Shown: positions 8,015 through 17,336, counted from the stretch's first letter. The stretch: DNA of 64,000 nucleotides from an uncultured Collinsella sp. (GCA_902470805.1 CABRHX010000001.1:124001-188000); one strand, 5' to 3'. Program-made: numbers and translations. The notes: generated by a model from the sequence alone, not told the origin.

Positions 8015-9577
8015 TTAGTCAAACTGGGTAACATCGATCAGGCGATTGGCCAACGAAAGGTCGCTCTCGATGGGCACGAACTCGTCGCCCACGTGCATGA
8101 GCTCCTCGTCACCCTTTGCCAGCAGCAAGACAATGGTGGGAGCATCGGGGTTGACGTACTCCTCGCGCGCCGCCTTGAACGCCGCATGCACAGCGGCTTC
8201 GCGGTCGAGGATGATCTTGTTCGGCGTATCGTCGGGAACATGCTCGGCAAGCTCGCGACAGACCTTCATCGGGTCCTCGTGAGCCGGGTCCTCATTGGCA
8301 AAGATCATCAGGTCGGAATACGGTGCGGCCTCGCGCGGAAGCTGCTCGCGGCGCTCCTGCGCCTTGCCGCCGGCAGCGCCAAACACTGCGATGACCGGGC
8401 TGGCGGGAAACGCGCGCTTGACCGACGAGAAAAGCGAACGGAACGAAAGCTGGTTGTGCGCGTAGTCGACGACACAAATCACGCGGCCGTCCTTCGACTC
8501 CACGACCTCCATACGGCCCGGCACACGCAGTTTGGAGAGGCCCTTCTTGATAGCCTCGATACCGATGCCAATCTCGCGCGCGGCGGCGATAGCGACCAGC
8601 GCGTTCTCCACGTTAAAGTCTCCCGCGATACCCAGCAGGATCTTCTCCCCCGCCTCGGACTCGTCGGCACACAGGCCATGCAAGTTGAACTCGATGCTAA
8701 AGCCGACCATGCGTACGTCGCTCGCCCACAGGCTTGCCTCGGGATGCTCGACGCCAACGGTCACCAAGCGCTCGGCCGTCGACGCTGCTTCCAGCACACG
8801 GTCAACCTCTTCGGTGCCCAGATTCACCACGGCGGTCTTTGCCTGGTCAAAGATCCTGAGCTTGCTCTCAAAATAATCCTCAAACGTGGGGTGTTCAATC
8901 GGCGAGATGTGGTCACGCCCGATGTTGAGGAAGCACGCCACGTCAAACGGCAAGTTCTCGACGCGCTGGTACTTGAGCGCCTGGCTCGAGACCTCCATGA
9001 CCATGGACTGGCGACCGGACGTGCGACAGTTGGCGATATGGCGCCAGACCTCGGGGGCCTCGGGCGTAGTATTGGTGCTCTCGTAGCACTCGATACCATC
9101 GTCGGTGTTCACCGAGCCGATCATGCCGCAGGACTCGCCTGCCGCCTTGATGATGGACTGGAGCATAAAAGCGGCCGTGGTCTTTCCCTTGGTGCCGGTG
9201 ATGCCCACGATCTTGACGTCGTGGTCGGGACGGTCGTAGACCTCCGGCGGCAACAGGGCCATGGCCGTGCGGACGCTATCCACGACCAGCATCGCAGCAC
9301 TGCTCTCCTTCGCCAGCGGCTCCAGAGACTCGACCAGCGACTCTTCACACACAAATGCGACGGCGCCCGCATCGAGCGCCATGCTCAAAAACGCAGGTCT
9401 AAAGGCAGCGCCCTTGCAAAAGAACACGTCACCCGCCGAGACCGCACGCGAATCAAACGAACAACCGGTCACGACGCGCTCGTCAACCTGCTCCGACGCG
9501 CGTAGCTCGCCGCACACATCGAGCAACTTGGCGAGCGTATCGACCGTGGTCACGGTCGCGGAATCCGAATGGTGCAT
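8015..9577 (-). CDS. murE: UDP-MurNAc-tripeptide synthetase (MurE family)
   Basis: Adds the third amino acid to UDP-MurNAc-L-Ala-D-Glu in the cytoplasm. The 520-residue Mur ligase has the ATP loop GITGTKGKTTAA near residue 125, TTPEAPEVWR in the middle domain, FLNIGRDHISP, and a C-terminal VVDYAHNQLSF. The position of the DNPR motif that recognises meso-diaminopimelate reads NEDPAHEDP. Ala in place of that Arg suggests another diamino acid, such as lysine or ornithine, as substrate. The start is ATG 9577 with GAAAGGTG upstream. murI two genes downstream fits the pathway. Confidence 0.93.
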   Translation of the reverse strand: MHHSDSATVTTVDTLAKLLDVCGELRASEQVDERVVTGCSFDSRAVSAGDVFFCKGAAFRPAFLSMALDAGAVAFVCEESLVESLEPLAKESSAAMLVVDSVRTAMALLPPEVYDRPDHDVKIVGITGTKGKTTAAFMLQSIIKAAGESCGMIGSVNTDDGIECYESTNTTPEAPEVWRHIANCRTSGRQSMVMEVSSQALKYQRVENLPFDVACFLNIGRDHISPIEHPTFEDYFESKLRIFDQAKTAVVNLGTEEVDRVLEAASTAERLVTVGVEHPEASLWASDVRMVGFSIEFNLHGLCADESEAGEKILLGIAGDFNVENALVAIAAAREIGIGIEAIKKGLSKLRVPGRMEVVESKDGRVICVVDYAHNQLSFRSLFSSVKRAFPASPVIAVFGAAGGKAQERREQLPREAAPYSDLMIFANEDPAHEDPMKVCRELAEHVPDDTPNKIILDREAAVHAAFKAAREEYVNPDAPTIVLLLAKGDEELMHVGDEFVPIESDLSLANRLIDVTQFD

Positions 9578-9637
9578 CTTTCACCTTTCTCAGCCATTTG
9601 GCAGGGACTGTTTTCATAGTAACCGAAACGCACCCGC

Positions 9638-9664
9638 GCAAAAACGGCTCCCGGAGGAGCCGTT
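9638..9664 (-). terminator. Rho-independent terminator after asnB
   Basis: Minus-strand stem AACGGCTCC/GGGAGCCGTT with a short loop, then TTTTT. It lies 26 bases after the asnB stop codon and before murE. Confidence 0.88.
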
Positions 9665-9689
9665 ACGCGCAGGCGTTCGTAAGCCGAGG

Positions 9690-11570
9690 CTAGGCAGCCT
9701 GAACAGCGGGCTGATTCTCGTCGATAAAGAAGCGCTTGTACCACACCAGGAACACGAGCGGCGTATAGATCTTGCGCTGGAAATCGCCCTTGCCCGCAAA
9801 GTGCAGGTCGAGCAGGTGCATGAGCTCGTCGGTATCGAAGAACTCGCTTGCCCACGGCGCGGTGAAGTACTCCTTGACGTAGTCGTACCACTTTTGCTCG
9901 CGCAGCCAGTAGACGATCGGCACCGGGAAGCCCACCTTGGGACGGGTGGCCCACTCGTCGGGCAGCGACTTGTTGGCGGCGTGGCGGAGCACCTGCTTGT
10001 TGCCGTTCTCGTTGATGCGGTAGCGGTCGGGAATGTGCTCGGCGAACTCCATGACCTTGCGGTCCAGGAAGGGCACGCGCAGCTCCAGCGAGTGCGCCAT
10101 GCACATCTTGTCGGCCTTGAGCAGGATGTCGCCCGGGAGCCACATGTTCATGTCCAGGTACTGCTTCTTGACCAGCTCGGGCTGGCCCTTCACGCGCGCG
10201 TAGATGGGGGCGGCAAGCTCGAAGGCGCCGTCGCCGGTGTTGTACTCGGGCTTGAGCACGCCGTCAACCTCGCGCTCCGGCCATACCAGAGCCTGTCCCA
10301 GGAACGACTTCTCGGGGATCTCGGCTCCCTTGACCAGGAAGTTGTGTCCCTTGAAGTACGGCATATGCAGCGCCAGGTTACCGAGCGCGCGACGGATGGG
10401 CAGCGGAACCATCTTTTTGTACTTGCGCACCGGAACCGTGTCCTCGTAATAGGCGTAGCCGCCAAAAAGCTCGTCGGCGCCTTCGCCCGAAAGCACGACG
10501 GTAACGTCCTTGCGGGCCATCTCGGCCAAGAACCACAGCGGCACGGAAGACAGGTTGGACTGTGGCTCGTCCATGTGATACTGGATGTCCTCGAGCGCAC
10601 CGAAGAACTCGTCGGCGGTAATCATCTTGCGGACGTTCTCGACGCCGAGCTTATCGGAAAGCTCCTTGGCGTAGTTGGTCTCGTTAAAGTTCTTGTAGTC
10701 AAAGCCCACCGAGAAGGTCTTGTCGGGCATGAGGCAAGCGGCGATGTAGCTGGAGTCGACGCCACCGGAGAGGAACGACGCGACCTTGACGTCGGCGATA
10801 CGATGGGCCTCGACACTCTCGTGCACGACCTCGTCCAGCTCGTCGACGTACTCCTCGAACGGCTTCTCGACGGCAGAGTAATCGCAATCCCAGTAGCGCT
10901 CGATGTTCATCTTGCCGGTCGGGATATCGACGGTAAAGTAGTGCGCCGGCGGCAGCTTGTAGACACCCTCGAAGAAGGTCTCCTCGGTTGCCGAATACTG
11001 CAGCGTCATGTACGGACGCAGGGCCTTTTTGTTGACCGCCTTGTGGAAGTGCGGGTAGTCCAGGAAGCTCTTGATCTCGGAACCAAAGAGCACGCCCGGA
11101 GCGCCGTCGCCCGCATCGGCCATGGGATAGTAGTAAAGCGGCTTGATGCCAAAGATGTCACGGGCGCCAAAAAGCTTGTTCTTCTTTTTGTCCCAGATGA
11201 CGAAGGCGTACATACCGCGCAGGCGATCGAGGACAGCCTCGCCCCACTCCTCGTAGCCGTGCAGGAGGCTCTCGGTGTCGGCGCCGCAATGGAACTTGTA
11301 GCCCTTGGCTTCGAGCTCGGAACGGAGTTCTTGGAAGTTGTAGATCTCACCGTTGAAGACAATGACGACGCTGCCGTCCTCATTGGCCATGGGCTGAGCG
11401 CCGGCCTCGGTCAGGTCGAGGATCGACAAGCGGCGGAAGCCGAGGGCAACGCGGCCGTCGATAAACTGACCGCCCATGTCGGGACCGCGATGGACGATGC
11501 GGTCCATCATCTTGGTGAGCACCTCGGATTGGTTATCCGTCCCACCGACAAAACCGACAAAACCGCACAT
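9690..11570 (-). CDS. asnB: Asparagine synthase (glutamine-hydrolysing)
   Basis: Amidates aspartate using glutamine-derived ammonia and ATP. The N-terminal class II glutamine amidotransferase domain starts MCGFVGFVGG, so Cys2 is the nucleophile after Met removal, and carries FNGEIYNF and ADTESLLHGY. The C-terminal synthetase domain has the PP-loop SFLSGGVDSSYIA near residue 260 and LSGEGADELFGGY. At 626 residues it is full length. The start ATG 11570 follows GAGGGGATAGTAT. It is a single-gene unit with its own terminator. Confidence 0.96.
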   Translation of the reverse strand: MCGFVGFVGGTDNQSEVLTKMMDRIVHRGPDMGGQFIDGRVALGFRRLSILDLTEAGAQPMANEDGSVVIVFNGEIYNFQELRSELEAKGYKFHCGADTESLLHGYEEWGEAVLDRLRGMYAFVIWDKKKNKLFGARDIFGIKPLYYYPMADAGDGAPGVLFGSEIKSFLDYPHFHKAVNKKALRPYMTLQYSATEETFFEGVYKLPPAHYFTVDIPTGKMNIERYWDCDYSAVEKPFEEYVDELDEVVHESVEAHRIADVKVASFLSGGVDSSYIAACLMPDKTFSVGFDYKNFNETNYAKELSDKLGVENVRKMITADEFFGALEDIQYHMDEPQSNLSSVPLWFLAEMARKDVTVVLSGEGADELFGGYAYYEDTVPVRKYKKMVPLPIRRALGNLALHMPYFKGHNFLVKGAEIPEKSFLGQALVWPEREVDGVLKPEYNTGDGAFELAAPIYARVKGQPELVKKQYLDMNMWLPGDILLKADKMCMAHSLELRVPFLDRKVMEFAEHIPDRYRINENGNKQVLRHAANKSLPDEWATRPKVGFPVPIVYWLREQKWYDYVKEYFTAPWASEFFDTDELMHLLDLHFAGKGDFQRKIYTPLVFLVWYKRFFIDENQPAVQAA

Positions 11571-11757
11571 ATACTATCCCCTCTGCTGTTGCTGGGCATC
11601 AAATCGAATCAGTAGCTTTTGAGTATACCCGAGGGCGTAAAGAGGGGCGGAATGTTCAGGCAATCTCAACTGAATCAGCTCCGCTGCGACACGTGCCAGT
11701 TACCTTTAATGGATATGAGATGAATGAGGCGATTGTTTTGCTATACTCTCTCCGCAC

Positions 11758-11833
11758 GGGCGATTGGCGCAACGGTTAGCGCAGGTGCTTTACACGCACA
11801 AGGCTGGGGGTTCGAATCCCTCATCGCCCACCA
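11758..11833 (+). tRNA. tRNA-Val (anticodon TAC)
   Basis: A 76-base cloverleaf with acceptor arms GGGCGAT and ATCGCCC, D-arm GGCGC..GCGC, anticodon loop TTTACAC giving TAC (codon GTA), T-arm GGGGGTTCGAATCCCTC and encoded CCA. The outermost anticodon-stem pair looks like a G-A mismatch. A -10-like TATACT lies at 11742-11747, 11 bases upstream. Its 3' end is duplicated 180 bp downstream. Confidence 0.94.
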
Positions 11834-11842
11834 CTGAATTGG

Positions 11843-11873
11843 AAACGGTCCTCGCAAGGGGACCGTTTTGTTT
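11843..11873 (+). terminator. Terminator after tRNA-Val
   Basis: Arms AAACGGTCC and GGACCGTTT, then TTGTTTG, ten bases after the CCA. Confidence 0.88.
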
Positions 11874-12027
11874 GCGCCCATTTCATGGGATTCGAACCCG
11901 CCAGGGTGCGGAGCTGAGGAAACGCGAAGCGTTTTCCAGCGCAGCACGCGAGGGCCGCAGGCCCGAAGCGGAAGCGGGCGGCGCCAGCCGCACGCGGACA
12001 TCCCTCATCGCCCACCACTGATTTGAT

Positions 12028-12058
12028 AGGCTCCCAGCAATGGGAGCCTTTCTTTTTT
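12028..12058 (+). terminator. Terminator after the duplicated tRNA end
   Basis: Arms AGGCTCCC and GGGAGCCT, then TTCTTTTTT. It sits at the same offset from the duplicated tRNA 3' end as the 11843 terminator does from the real gene, but the stem sequence is different. Confidence 0.88.
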
Positions 12059-12110
12059 GGGCCCATCGCAGAGGGATTCGAACCCCACAGCTCACTCGTT
12101 TCAAGGGCAG

Positions 12111-12328
12111 TGGTCAAAAAATGCCAAATATGAGTACTGCTACCTCTTTTGTAACAGCATTTTCGAGGTCCCAAAGGGCAAATCTGACATCAAAGCAACG
12201 GCTAACGGTCCAGATGAGCATGTTTTCTGACAGCAAAACTGGACATATGCGGTCCAATTCGTCAAATTGTGTCTAATTTATATGCTACAGAATTAGTGCC
12301 CGTACTCATATTTGGCATTTTTTGACCA
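12111..12328. repeat. 218-bp element with perfect 27-bp terminal inverted repeats
   Basis: Arms at 12111-12137 and 12302-12328 are perfect inverted copies (they start TGGTCAAAAAATGCC and end TTTTTTGACCA). The 164-bp centre is clearly more AT-rich than the surroundings and has no convincing ORF. A small internal hairpin, CTAATT..AATTAG, lies near 12272-12295. Just outside the right arm TTTTGACCAG is repeated around AGGGAC. The shape fits a MITE or a structured RNA gene. 12329-12447 holds nothing else that I can identify. Confidence 0.8.
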
Positions 12329-12447
12329 GAGGGACTTTTGACCAGGTCGCAAATCAGCAACAAAACGGGCTCCGGATCGCCAAATCATGCCGCATATGAC
12401 ACACCCAGCAGTCCGGAACCCGATCCAAATTGAGTTATTACGCTGCG

Positions 12448-13731
12448 TTAGCCCAAGACACCCGACAGGATCTCGATCAGACTGTCCACGTCGGCTTCCT
12501 CGCAGACGAGCGGCGGCAAGAAACGCAGCGTATGAGCACCCGTAGCGTTAATCACGGCACCGGCGGCCAGCGCGCGGGCAACAATATCATGTGCGTCACC
12601 CGCGGCATCATCCAAATCACAGCCGAGCATCAGGCCACGGCCACGCACCTCTACCACATGCGGAAGCTTAGCCAGCGCCTGCTCCATATAGGCGCCCACC
12701 TTGGCAGCATGCTCGGCATAATCGCCACGCACAAGCGCGGAGAGCGTCGCGGCACACGCCGCGATGGGCAAGCAGCTACCGCCAAAGGTCGAGCCATGGT
12801 CGCCCGGCTTAAACACGTCGGCAATCTCCTTCTTTGCCACGACGGCACCCATGGGCACGCCGTCGGCAATGCCCTTGGCAAGGCTCATGATGTCGGGCTC
12901 CACGTCATAGGTTTGGAACGCAAATGGCTTGCCGGAGCGGAAGATGCCGCACTGGACCTCGTCGGCGATAAGCACGGCGCCCACTTCGTGTGCCAGGTCG
13001 CGCGCTGCCGCCATAAACTCCTCGGTCATAGGGTGCACGCCACTCTCACCCTGGATCGGTTCGAGCATTACAGCGCATATTTCACTGCCCAGCTGCTTAA
13101 AGATCGCACGCAGTTCATCGACATCGTTGGGCGTGCAGGCCACAAAGCCACCCGGCAGCGGGCGGAAGCTGTCCTGCAGCCAATCCTGCATGGTGGCGGC
13201 AATGGTCTCGAGCGTACGGCCGTGGAAGCCGCCGCGCATGCACACGATGGTGTTGCCGCCATTACCGGCACGCTTGGCGTACAGGCGCGCGAGCTTCATC
13301 GAGCCCTCGTTGGCCTCGGCGCCAGAGTTGGCAAAGAAGGTCTCCCAAACCTGCTCATCCGCAGCCGGGGCACCAAGAGCAGCTGCCGTGGTCTCATCGC
13401 CGGCGGCAATGGCATCGGCAAGCACGCGCGCACCATCTACGTCGTCGTTAGCAAGCTTGGACAGCAGCGCCGCGACCTGTCCGCGCTGCTCAATGTAGAA
13501 GTAATTGGAGACATGCATGAGCTTTTTGGTCTGTGCCTCGAGCGCCGAGAGCACAGCCGGGTCGCCATGACCTAGGCTGCACACGCCGATGCCGGCAAGA
13601 AAGTCGAGGTACTCACGGCCATCGTCGCCGGTGAGCTTCATGCCGTGACCCTCGACAAACTCGACCGGAGAGCGGCCAAAGGTATGCATAACGTAATGGG
13701 ATTCAAGCGATTGCTGAGCTGCAAGTGACAT
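12448..13731 (-). CDS. argD: Acetylornithine aminotransferase
   Basis: PLP enzyme converting N-acetylglutamate semialdehyde to N-acetylornithine. Class III aminotransferase features are FFANSGAEANEGSMKLAR, FHGRTLETIAAT, LIADEVQCGIFRSG, and the Schiff-base lysine in IMSLAKGIADGVPMGA. The 427 residues include a small extra loop near residues 100-120 (DETTAAALGAPAADE). The ATG at 13731 has AAAGGCATCCC before it. It is the last gene of argC-argJ-argB-argD. Confidence 0.95.
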   Translation of the reverse strand: MSLAAQQSLESHYVMHTFGRSPVEFVEGHGMKLTGDDGREYLDFLAGIGVCSLGHGDPAVLSALEAQTKKLMHVSNYFYIEQRGQVAALLSKLANDDVDGARVLADAIAAGDETTAAALGAPAADEQVWETFFANSGAEANEGSMKLARLYAKRAGNGGNTIVCMRGGFHGRTLETIAATMQDWLQDSFRPLPGGFVACTPNDVDELRAIFKQLGSEICAVMLEPIQGESGVHPMTEEFMAAARDLAHEVGAVLIADEVQCGIFRSGKPFAFQTYDVEPDIMSLAKGIADGVPMGAVVAKKEIADVFKPGDHGSTFGGSCLPIAACAATLSALVRGDYAEHAAKVGAYMEQALAKLPHVVEVRGRGLMLGCDLDDAAGDAHDIVARALAAGAVINATGAHTLRFLPPLVCEEADVDSLIEILSGVLG

Positions 13732-13800
13732 GGGATGCCTTTCGTTGGGCGCCAGACGGCGCGGGGCTATGGGTGCAGGAATGGGGCGGCTGCGGGTCAG

Positions 13801-14781
13801 CTAGACCGTCTGAAGCTTCTCGACCTCGTCAAGGTTTTCGGTCAGACGCGCAGCAAACGTCGAAAGCGGATGCGGATGCGTATCGAACTCGTAAGCCGTC
13901 TCGGTGGAATGGATCACGGTGCCGACGCCGGCATCGGTCAGCAGCTCCAGGAGCAGCGAATGCGGCGTAGTACCGTTAATGATGTGGGCACGAAATACGC
14001 CGCCGGTAAGCGCATCGACGGCCGCGCGCAGCTTGGGAATCATGCCCTTATCGACCTCGCCGCCGTAGAGCATTTCGTTAACCTCGTCGAGCGTTAGGTT
14101 GGAGATAAGCGAGTCCTTGTCGCTAAAGTCCTTGTACAGGCCATCGACATCGGTCAAAAAGATCGCCTTATGCGCGTGGAGCGCCGCGGCAACGGCACCG
14201 GCGGCGGTGTCGGCGTTGATGTTGAAGAAACCGCCGTCCTCCCCCGCCGCGACGGTAGCGATGACGGGGATGTACTCGCTATCGAGTAAGCGCTCGATAT
14301 AGTCGGTGTTGACGTGCATCACTTTGCCCACGCGACCGAGCTCGGGGTCGAGCGGCTCGGCGATGAGCGTGCCGGCATCGCTGCCCGACACGCCCACGGC
14401 CAGGTTGCCGTGGTGGTTGATGGCAGCAACCAGCTCCTGGTTAACCTTGCCGCCCAGCACCTCGCGCACGATATCCATAGTCGCCGGCGTGGTCACGCGC
14501 TGGCCGTTCTTAAACTCGACGGGAATATCGTAATGGCTCAGCGCCTCGTTGATAGCCTTGCCGCCGCCGTGCACGATGACGGGGCGCATACCGATGATCT
14601 TGAGCAAAACGATGTCGCTCATCACGTCGCGGCGCAGCTGCTCATCAACCATGGCGGCTCCGCCATATTTGATAACAACCGTCTTGCCGGTCAGGTTCTT
14701 AATCCACGGCAGCGCTTCGAACAGCAGCTGCGCGGTTGCTTCGTTGGATTCGCTCGAACGACAATCGCGTGCGAATTTCAT
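13801..14781 (-). CDS. argB: Acetylglutamate kinase
   Basis: Phosphorylates N-acetylglutamate, usually the arginine-feedback step when ArgJ recycles acetyl groups. Amino-acid-kinase motifs are VVIKYGGAAM near residue 35, VIVHGGGKAIN, and INADTAAGAVAAAL. An N-terminal helix before the kinase core is typical of arginine-inhibited hexameric enzymes. ATG 14781 (MKFARD) with GAGG upstream was preferred over an upstream ATG without a site. It follows argJ in the operon. Confidence 0.95.
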   Translation of the reverse strand: MKFARDCRSSESNEATAQLLFEALPWIKNLTGKTVVIKYGGAAMVDEQLRRDVMSDIVLLKIIGMRPVIVHGGGKAINEALSHYDIPVEFKNGQRVTTPATMDIVREVLGGKVNQELVAAINHHGNLAVGVSGSDAGTLIAEPLDPELGRVGKVMHVNTDYIERLLDSEYIPVIATVAAGEDGGFFNINADTAAGAVAAALHAHKAIFLTDVDGLYKDFSDKDSLISNLTLDEVNEMLYGGEVDKGMIPKLRAAVDALTGGVFRAHIINGTTPHSLLLELLTDAGVGTVIHSTETAYEFDTHPHPLSTFAARLTENLDEVEKLQTV

Positions 14782-14862
14782 AATCTGCCTCGTCTTTCGT
14801 ATCGTTATCGCGCCGTGCTCCGCTGTCCGCAATCGCGGCAAGATGCGCAGCGTGCCTGGAAT

Positions 14863-16131
14863 CTAGGAACGGTAGTCGCCGTTGATGGAGATGTATTCAT
14901 GCGTGAGGTCGCAGGTCCACACGGTCGTTGCCGCGTCGCCTGCGCCCAGGTCGGCCGAGATCACGATCTCGGGCGCCTCGAAACGTCGTAGAGCCTCGTC
15001 CTCGTCAAAGCGAACAGTCAGACCGTCGCGACAGACGGGCATGCCCATCATGTCGATGGAAACGTCTTCCTGATTAAACTTCACGCCGCACTTGCCAAGC
15101 GCCATGGCAACGCGGCCCCAGTTGCAGTCGTGGCCGGCGATGCAGGTCTTAACGAGCGGCGAGTTGGCAACGGCACGAGCGGCGATATCAGCTTCCTCGT
15201 CGTTGGCGGCTCCGGTAACGTTGACCGTAACAAGCTTGGATGCGCCCTCACCATCGGCGGCGATATTGCGCGCCAGGCTCTCGCACACCTCGTGCACGGC
15301 AAATGCCAACTCGTCGAAGGCATCGGAGCCCTCGACGATAGGCTCGGCATCTGCGGCAGCGGCGCCGGAGGCAAGCATGATGCAGGTGTCGTTGGTCGAG
15401 GTGTCGGAATCGACCGTTACCTTGTTAAAGGTCTGCTTGACGGTCGAGAGCAGCAGGGCATGAAGTGCCGCAGGCTCGACGGGGGCATCGGTGGTGATAA
15501 CTGCGATCATGGTGGCCATATTGGGCATGATCATGCCCGAGCCCTTGCACATGCCGCCTACCGTATAGACATTGCCCGCATGACCCGCAGCCTCACTGAC
15601 GTAGGACACGGCGTACTCCTTGGAGTGCGTGTCGGTCGTCATGATGGCGCGAGCGGCATCGGCGCCACCGTGGGCGGAGAGCGCCTCGTAGGCAGCAGGA
15701 ATGGCTGTCTCAAACGTGTCGATCGGCAGAATCTGGCCAATCACACCCGTGGAGGCAACCAGGATCTGCTGGGGTTCGCAGCCGATAACCTGCGATGCGA
15801 TGTTGCAGGTCTCGCGCGCGCAGGCAAGGCCGGTCTCGCCCGTGGCGGCGTTCGCGTTGCCGGAGTTGATTGAAACACCGGCGATGATACCGTAGCCCTT
15901 GTCCGCACCGCCCAGGTTGGCACGGCTCACCTGCACGGGCGCCGCGCAAAAGCGGTTGGTCGTAAACACGCCGGCGCCGGGACAGGGTTTATCGGGCATG
16001 ACGAGCGCATAGTCTAAGCGCTCGGGATTCTTCCGGAATCCCGCATGGATGCCTGCGGCCTTAAAGCCGGCCGCTGCCGTAACGCCACCCTCGACGGCGC
16101 GAATCTTGATATCAATCAGGTCGGTATTCAT
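14863..16131 (-). CDS. argJ: Bifunctional ornithine acetyltransferase / N-acetylglutamate synthase
   Basis: Recycles the acetyl group from acetylornithine to glutamate. The self-cleavage site is MPNMA|TMIAV near residue 215, with Thr the new N-terminal nucleophile. Other motifs are GKGSGMIMPN-like GMCKGSGMI and the C-terminal NSPLVKTCIAGHDCNWGR. The length of 422 is slightly above the usual 400-410. AGGAGT precedes the start. A 134-bp gap separates it from argC. Confidence 0.96.
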   Translation of the reverse strand: MNTDLIDIKIRAVEGGVTAAAGFKAAGIHAGFRKNPERLDYALVMPDKPCPGAGVFTTNRFCAAPVQVSRANLGGADKGYGIIAGVSINSGNANAATGETGLACARETCNIASQVIGCEPQQILVASTGVIGQILPIDTFETAIPAAYEALSAHGGADAARAIMTTDTHSKEYAVSYVSEAAGHAGNVYTVGGMCKGSGMIMPNMATMIAVITTDAPVEPAALHALLLSTVKQTFNKVTVDSDTSTNDTCIMLASGAAAADAEPIVEGSDAFDELAFAVHEVCESLARNIAADGEGASKLVTVNVTGAANDEEADIAARAVANSPLVKTCIAGHDCNWGRVAMALGKCGVKFNQEDVSIDMMGMPVCRDGLTVRFDEDEALRRFEAPEIVISADLGAGDAATTVWTCDLTHEYISINGDYRS

Positions 16132-16265
16132 CGTCTTTATGACTCCTTATGTCAAACAAAAAACGGACATCGGTTGGTGCGCCATGCCAGTCGCAATCAT
16201 GAGACCAGCTTAAAAGTGGCGCCCCACTCGATGCCCGACTACCAAATCGTTAACAATCGAATGTG

Positions 16266-17336
16266 CTACACCGGGCACGCCACTGTGGGCAAGCCTCGTC
16301 GCTCGTCAAAGCCAAAGACGATATTGGCGCACTGGACTGCTTGGCCCGCAGCGCCCTTGCACAAATTGTCGATGGCGCCCGTCGCCACCAGCACGCCCGC
16401 GCGCTTGTTGAACGCAAGGCCAATCTGGGCGGCGTTGGTGCCGACGACCGAAGCCGTCTTGGGCTGCTGGCCGGCATCGAGCACGCGCACAAAGGTGCGT
16501 CCAGCGTAGAACTGCTTGTAATAGTCGACAACGTCCTCAAGGATCAAGGTATCGATAGCCTGCGGCGCAAGCGGCATCGTTACCGTAGAGAGTAGACCGC
16601 GCTTGAGGGGTGCCAGGTGCGGGGTAAAGACGACGCGATCTGTTAGACCAAGGATTTGCTCGATTTCGGGCGTGTGACGATGCTTGCCCACGCCGTAGGC
16701 CTCCAAATTCTCGTCGGCGCTGCAAAAATGCGTACGAGCGTTGCAGGACTTGCCGGCACCCGTCACACCGCTGATGGCATCGACAATCACGGGACCGTTC
16801 TCGGCCACCCAGCCCGCACGCACGGCAGGAGCGGCAGCAAGGCTCGTTGCGGTGGGATAGCAGCCGGCGCAGGCGACCAACACGGGCCTGCCAGCAGCAT
16901 GGCTGGAAGCAGCGGTCTCCAAGTCCTGGCAGAACAGCTCGGGCAGGCCGAAGGCACGTGTCTTGAGTAGCTCGGGGCTCGTGTGCTCGGCGGCATACCA
17001 TGCCTCAAACACGGCCGGATCGCTCAGGCGGTAATCGGCCGAAAGATCAAAGCAGGAAACGTCTGCGGCAAGCAGGGCGGGCACCTGCGCCATGGCGGCG
17101 GTGTGCGGCACGGCCAAAAATACCGCGTCGCAGTTCTTGAGCTCGGGGGCATCATGCGTCGTGAAGACAAGATCGCTTACGCCGGTGAAGCTCGGGTACA
17201 CCGCAGACAACGGCTGGCCGGCATCGGCGTTGGACGTAATGGCGACAAGTTCAAACTCGGGATGACCGAGCACGAGGCGAATGAGCTCGGCTCCGGCATA
17301 TCCAGCCGCGCCGACGATTCCAACCTTCAAAGACAT
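16266..17336 (-). CDS. argC: N-acetyl-gamma-glutamyl-phosphate reductase
   Basis: NADPH-dependent reduction of N-acetylglutamyl phosphate. The Rossmann motif GIVGAAGYAGAELIRL is at the N-terminus and the catalytic cysteine is in VACAGCYPTATSL near residue 157. HRHTPEI and the C-terminal NLCKGAAGQAVQ match the family. It is the first gene of the cluster. AAGGAGTCTGAT precedes the ATG, and a double ArgR-like box lies about 90-125 bp upstream. Confidence 0.96.
   Translation of the reverse strand: MSLKVGIVGAAGYAGAELIRLVLGHPEFELVAITSNADAGQPLSAVYPSFTGVSDLVFTTHDAPELKNCDAVFLAVPHTAAMAQVPALLAADVSCFDLSADYRLSDPAVFEAWYAAEHTSPELLKTRAFGLPELFCQDLETAASSHAAGRPVLVACAGCYPTATSLAAAPAVRAGWVAENGPVIVDAISGVTGAGKSCNARTHFCSADENLEAYGVGKHRHTPEIEQILGLTDRVVFTPHLAPLKRGLLSTVTMPLAPQAIDTLILEDVVDYYKQFYAGRTFVRVLDAGQQPKTASVVGTNAAQIGLAFNKRAGVLVATGAIDNLCKGAAGQAVQCANIVFGFDERRGLPTVACPV

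Larger units (their letters stand above)
11818..12095. repeat. Tandem copies of tRNA-Val 3' end, terminator and inverted T-arm
   Basis: The tRNA 3' end CCTCATCGCCCACCACTGA occurs at the true gene and again near 12003. Each copy is followed by its own terminator (unrelated stem sequences) and then by an inverted T-arm, GGGATTCGAACCC, at about 11888 and 12074. The unit is roughly 180 bp. The first unit is extended by a GC-rich stretch with small hairpins around 11915-11970. No protein is supported here. Open frames across this stretch are translated tRNA debris. Confidence 0.75.

Noticed and set aside
11741..12174. ORFs of about 85-117 codons around tRNA-Val
   Set aside because: They translate tRNA, terminator and repeat sequence in both strands. 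No ribosome-binding sites.
12111..12328. CRISPR array or prophage remnant
   Set aside because: Only one inverted pair, no direct repeats with spacers, no phage genes nearby.
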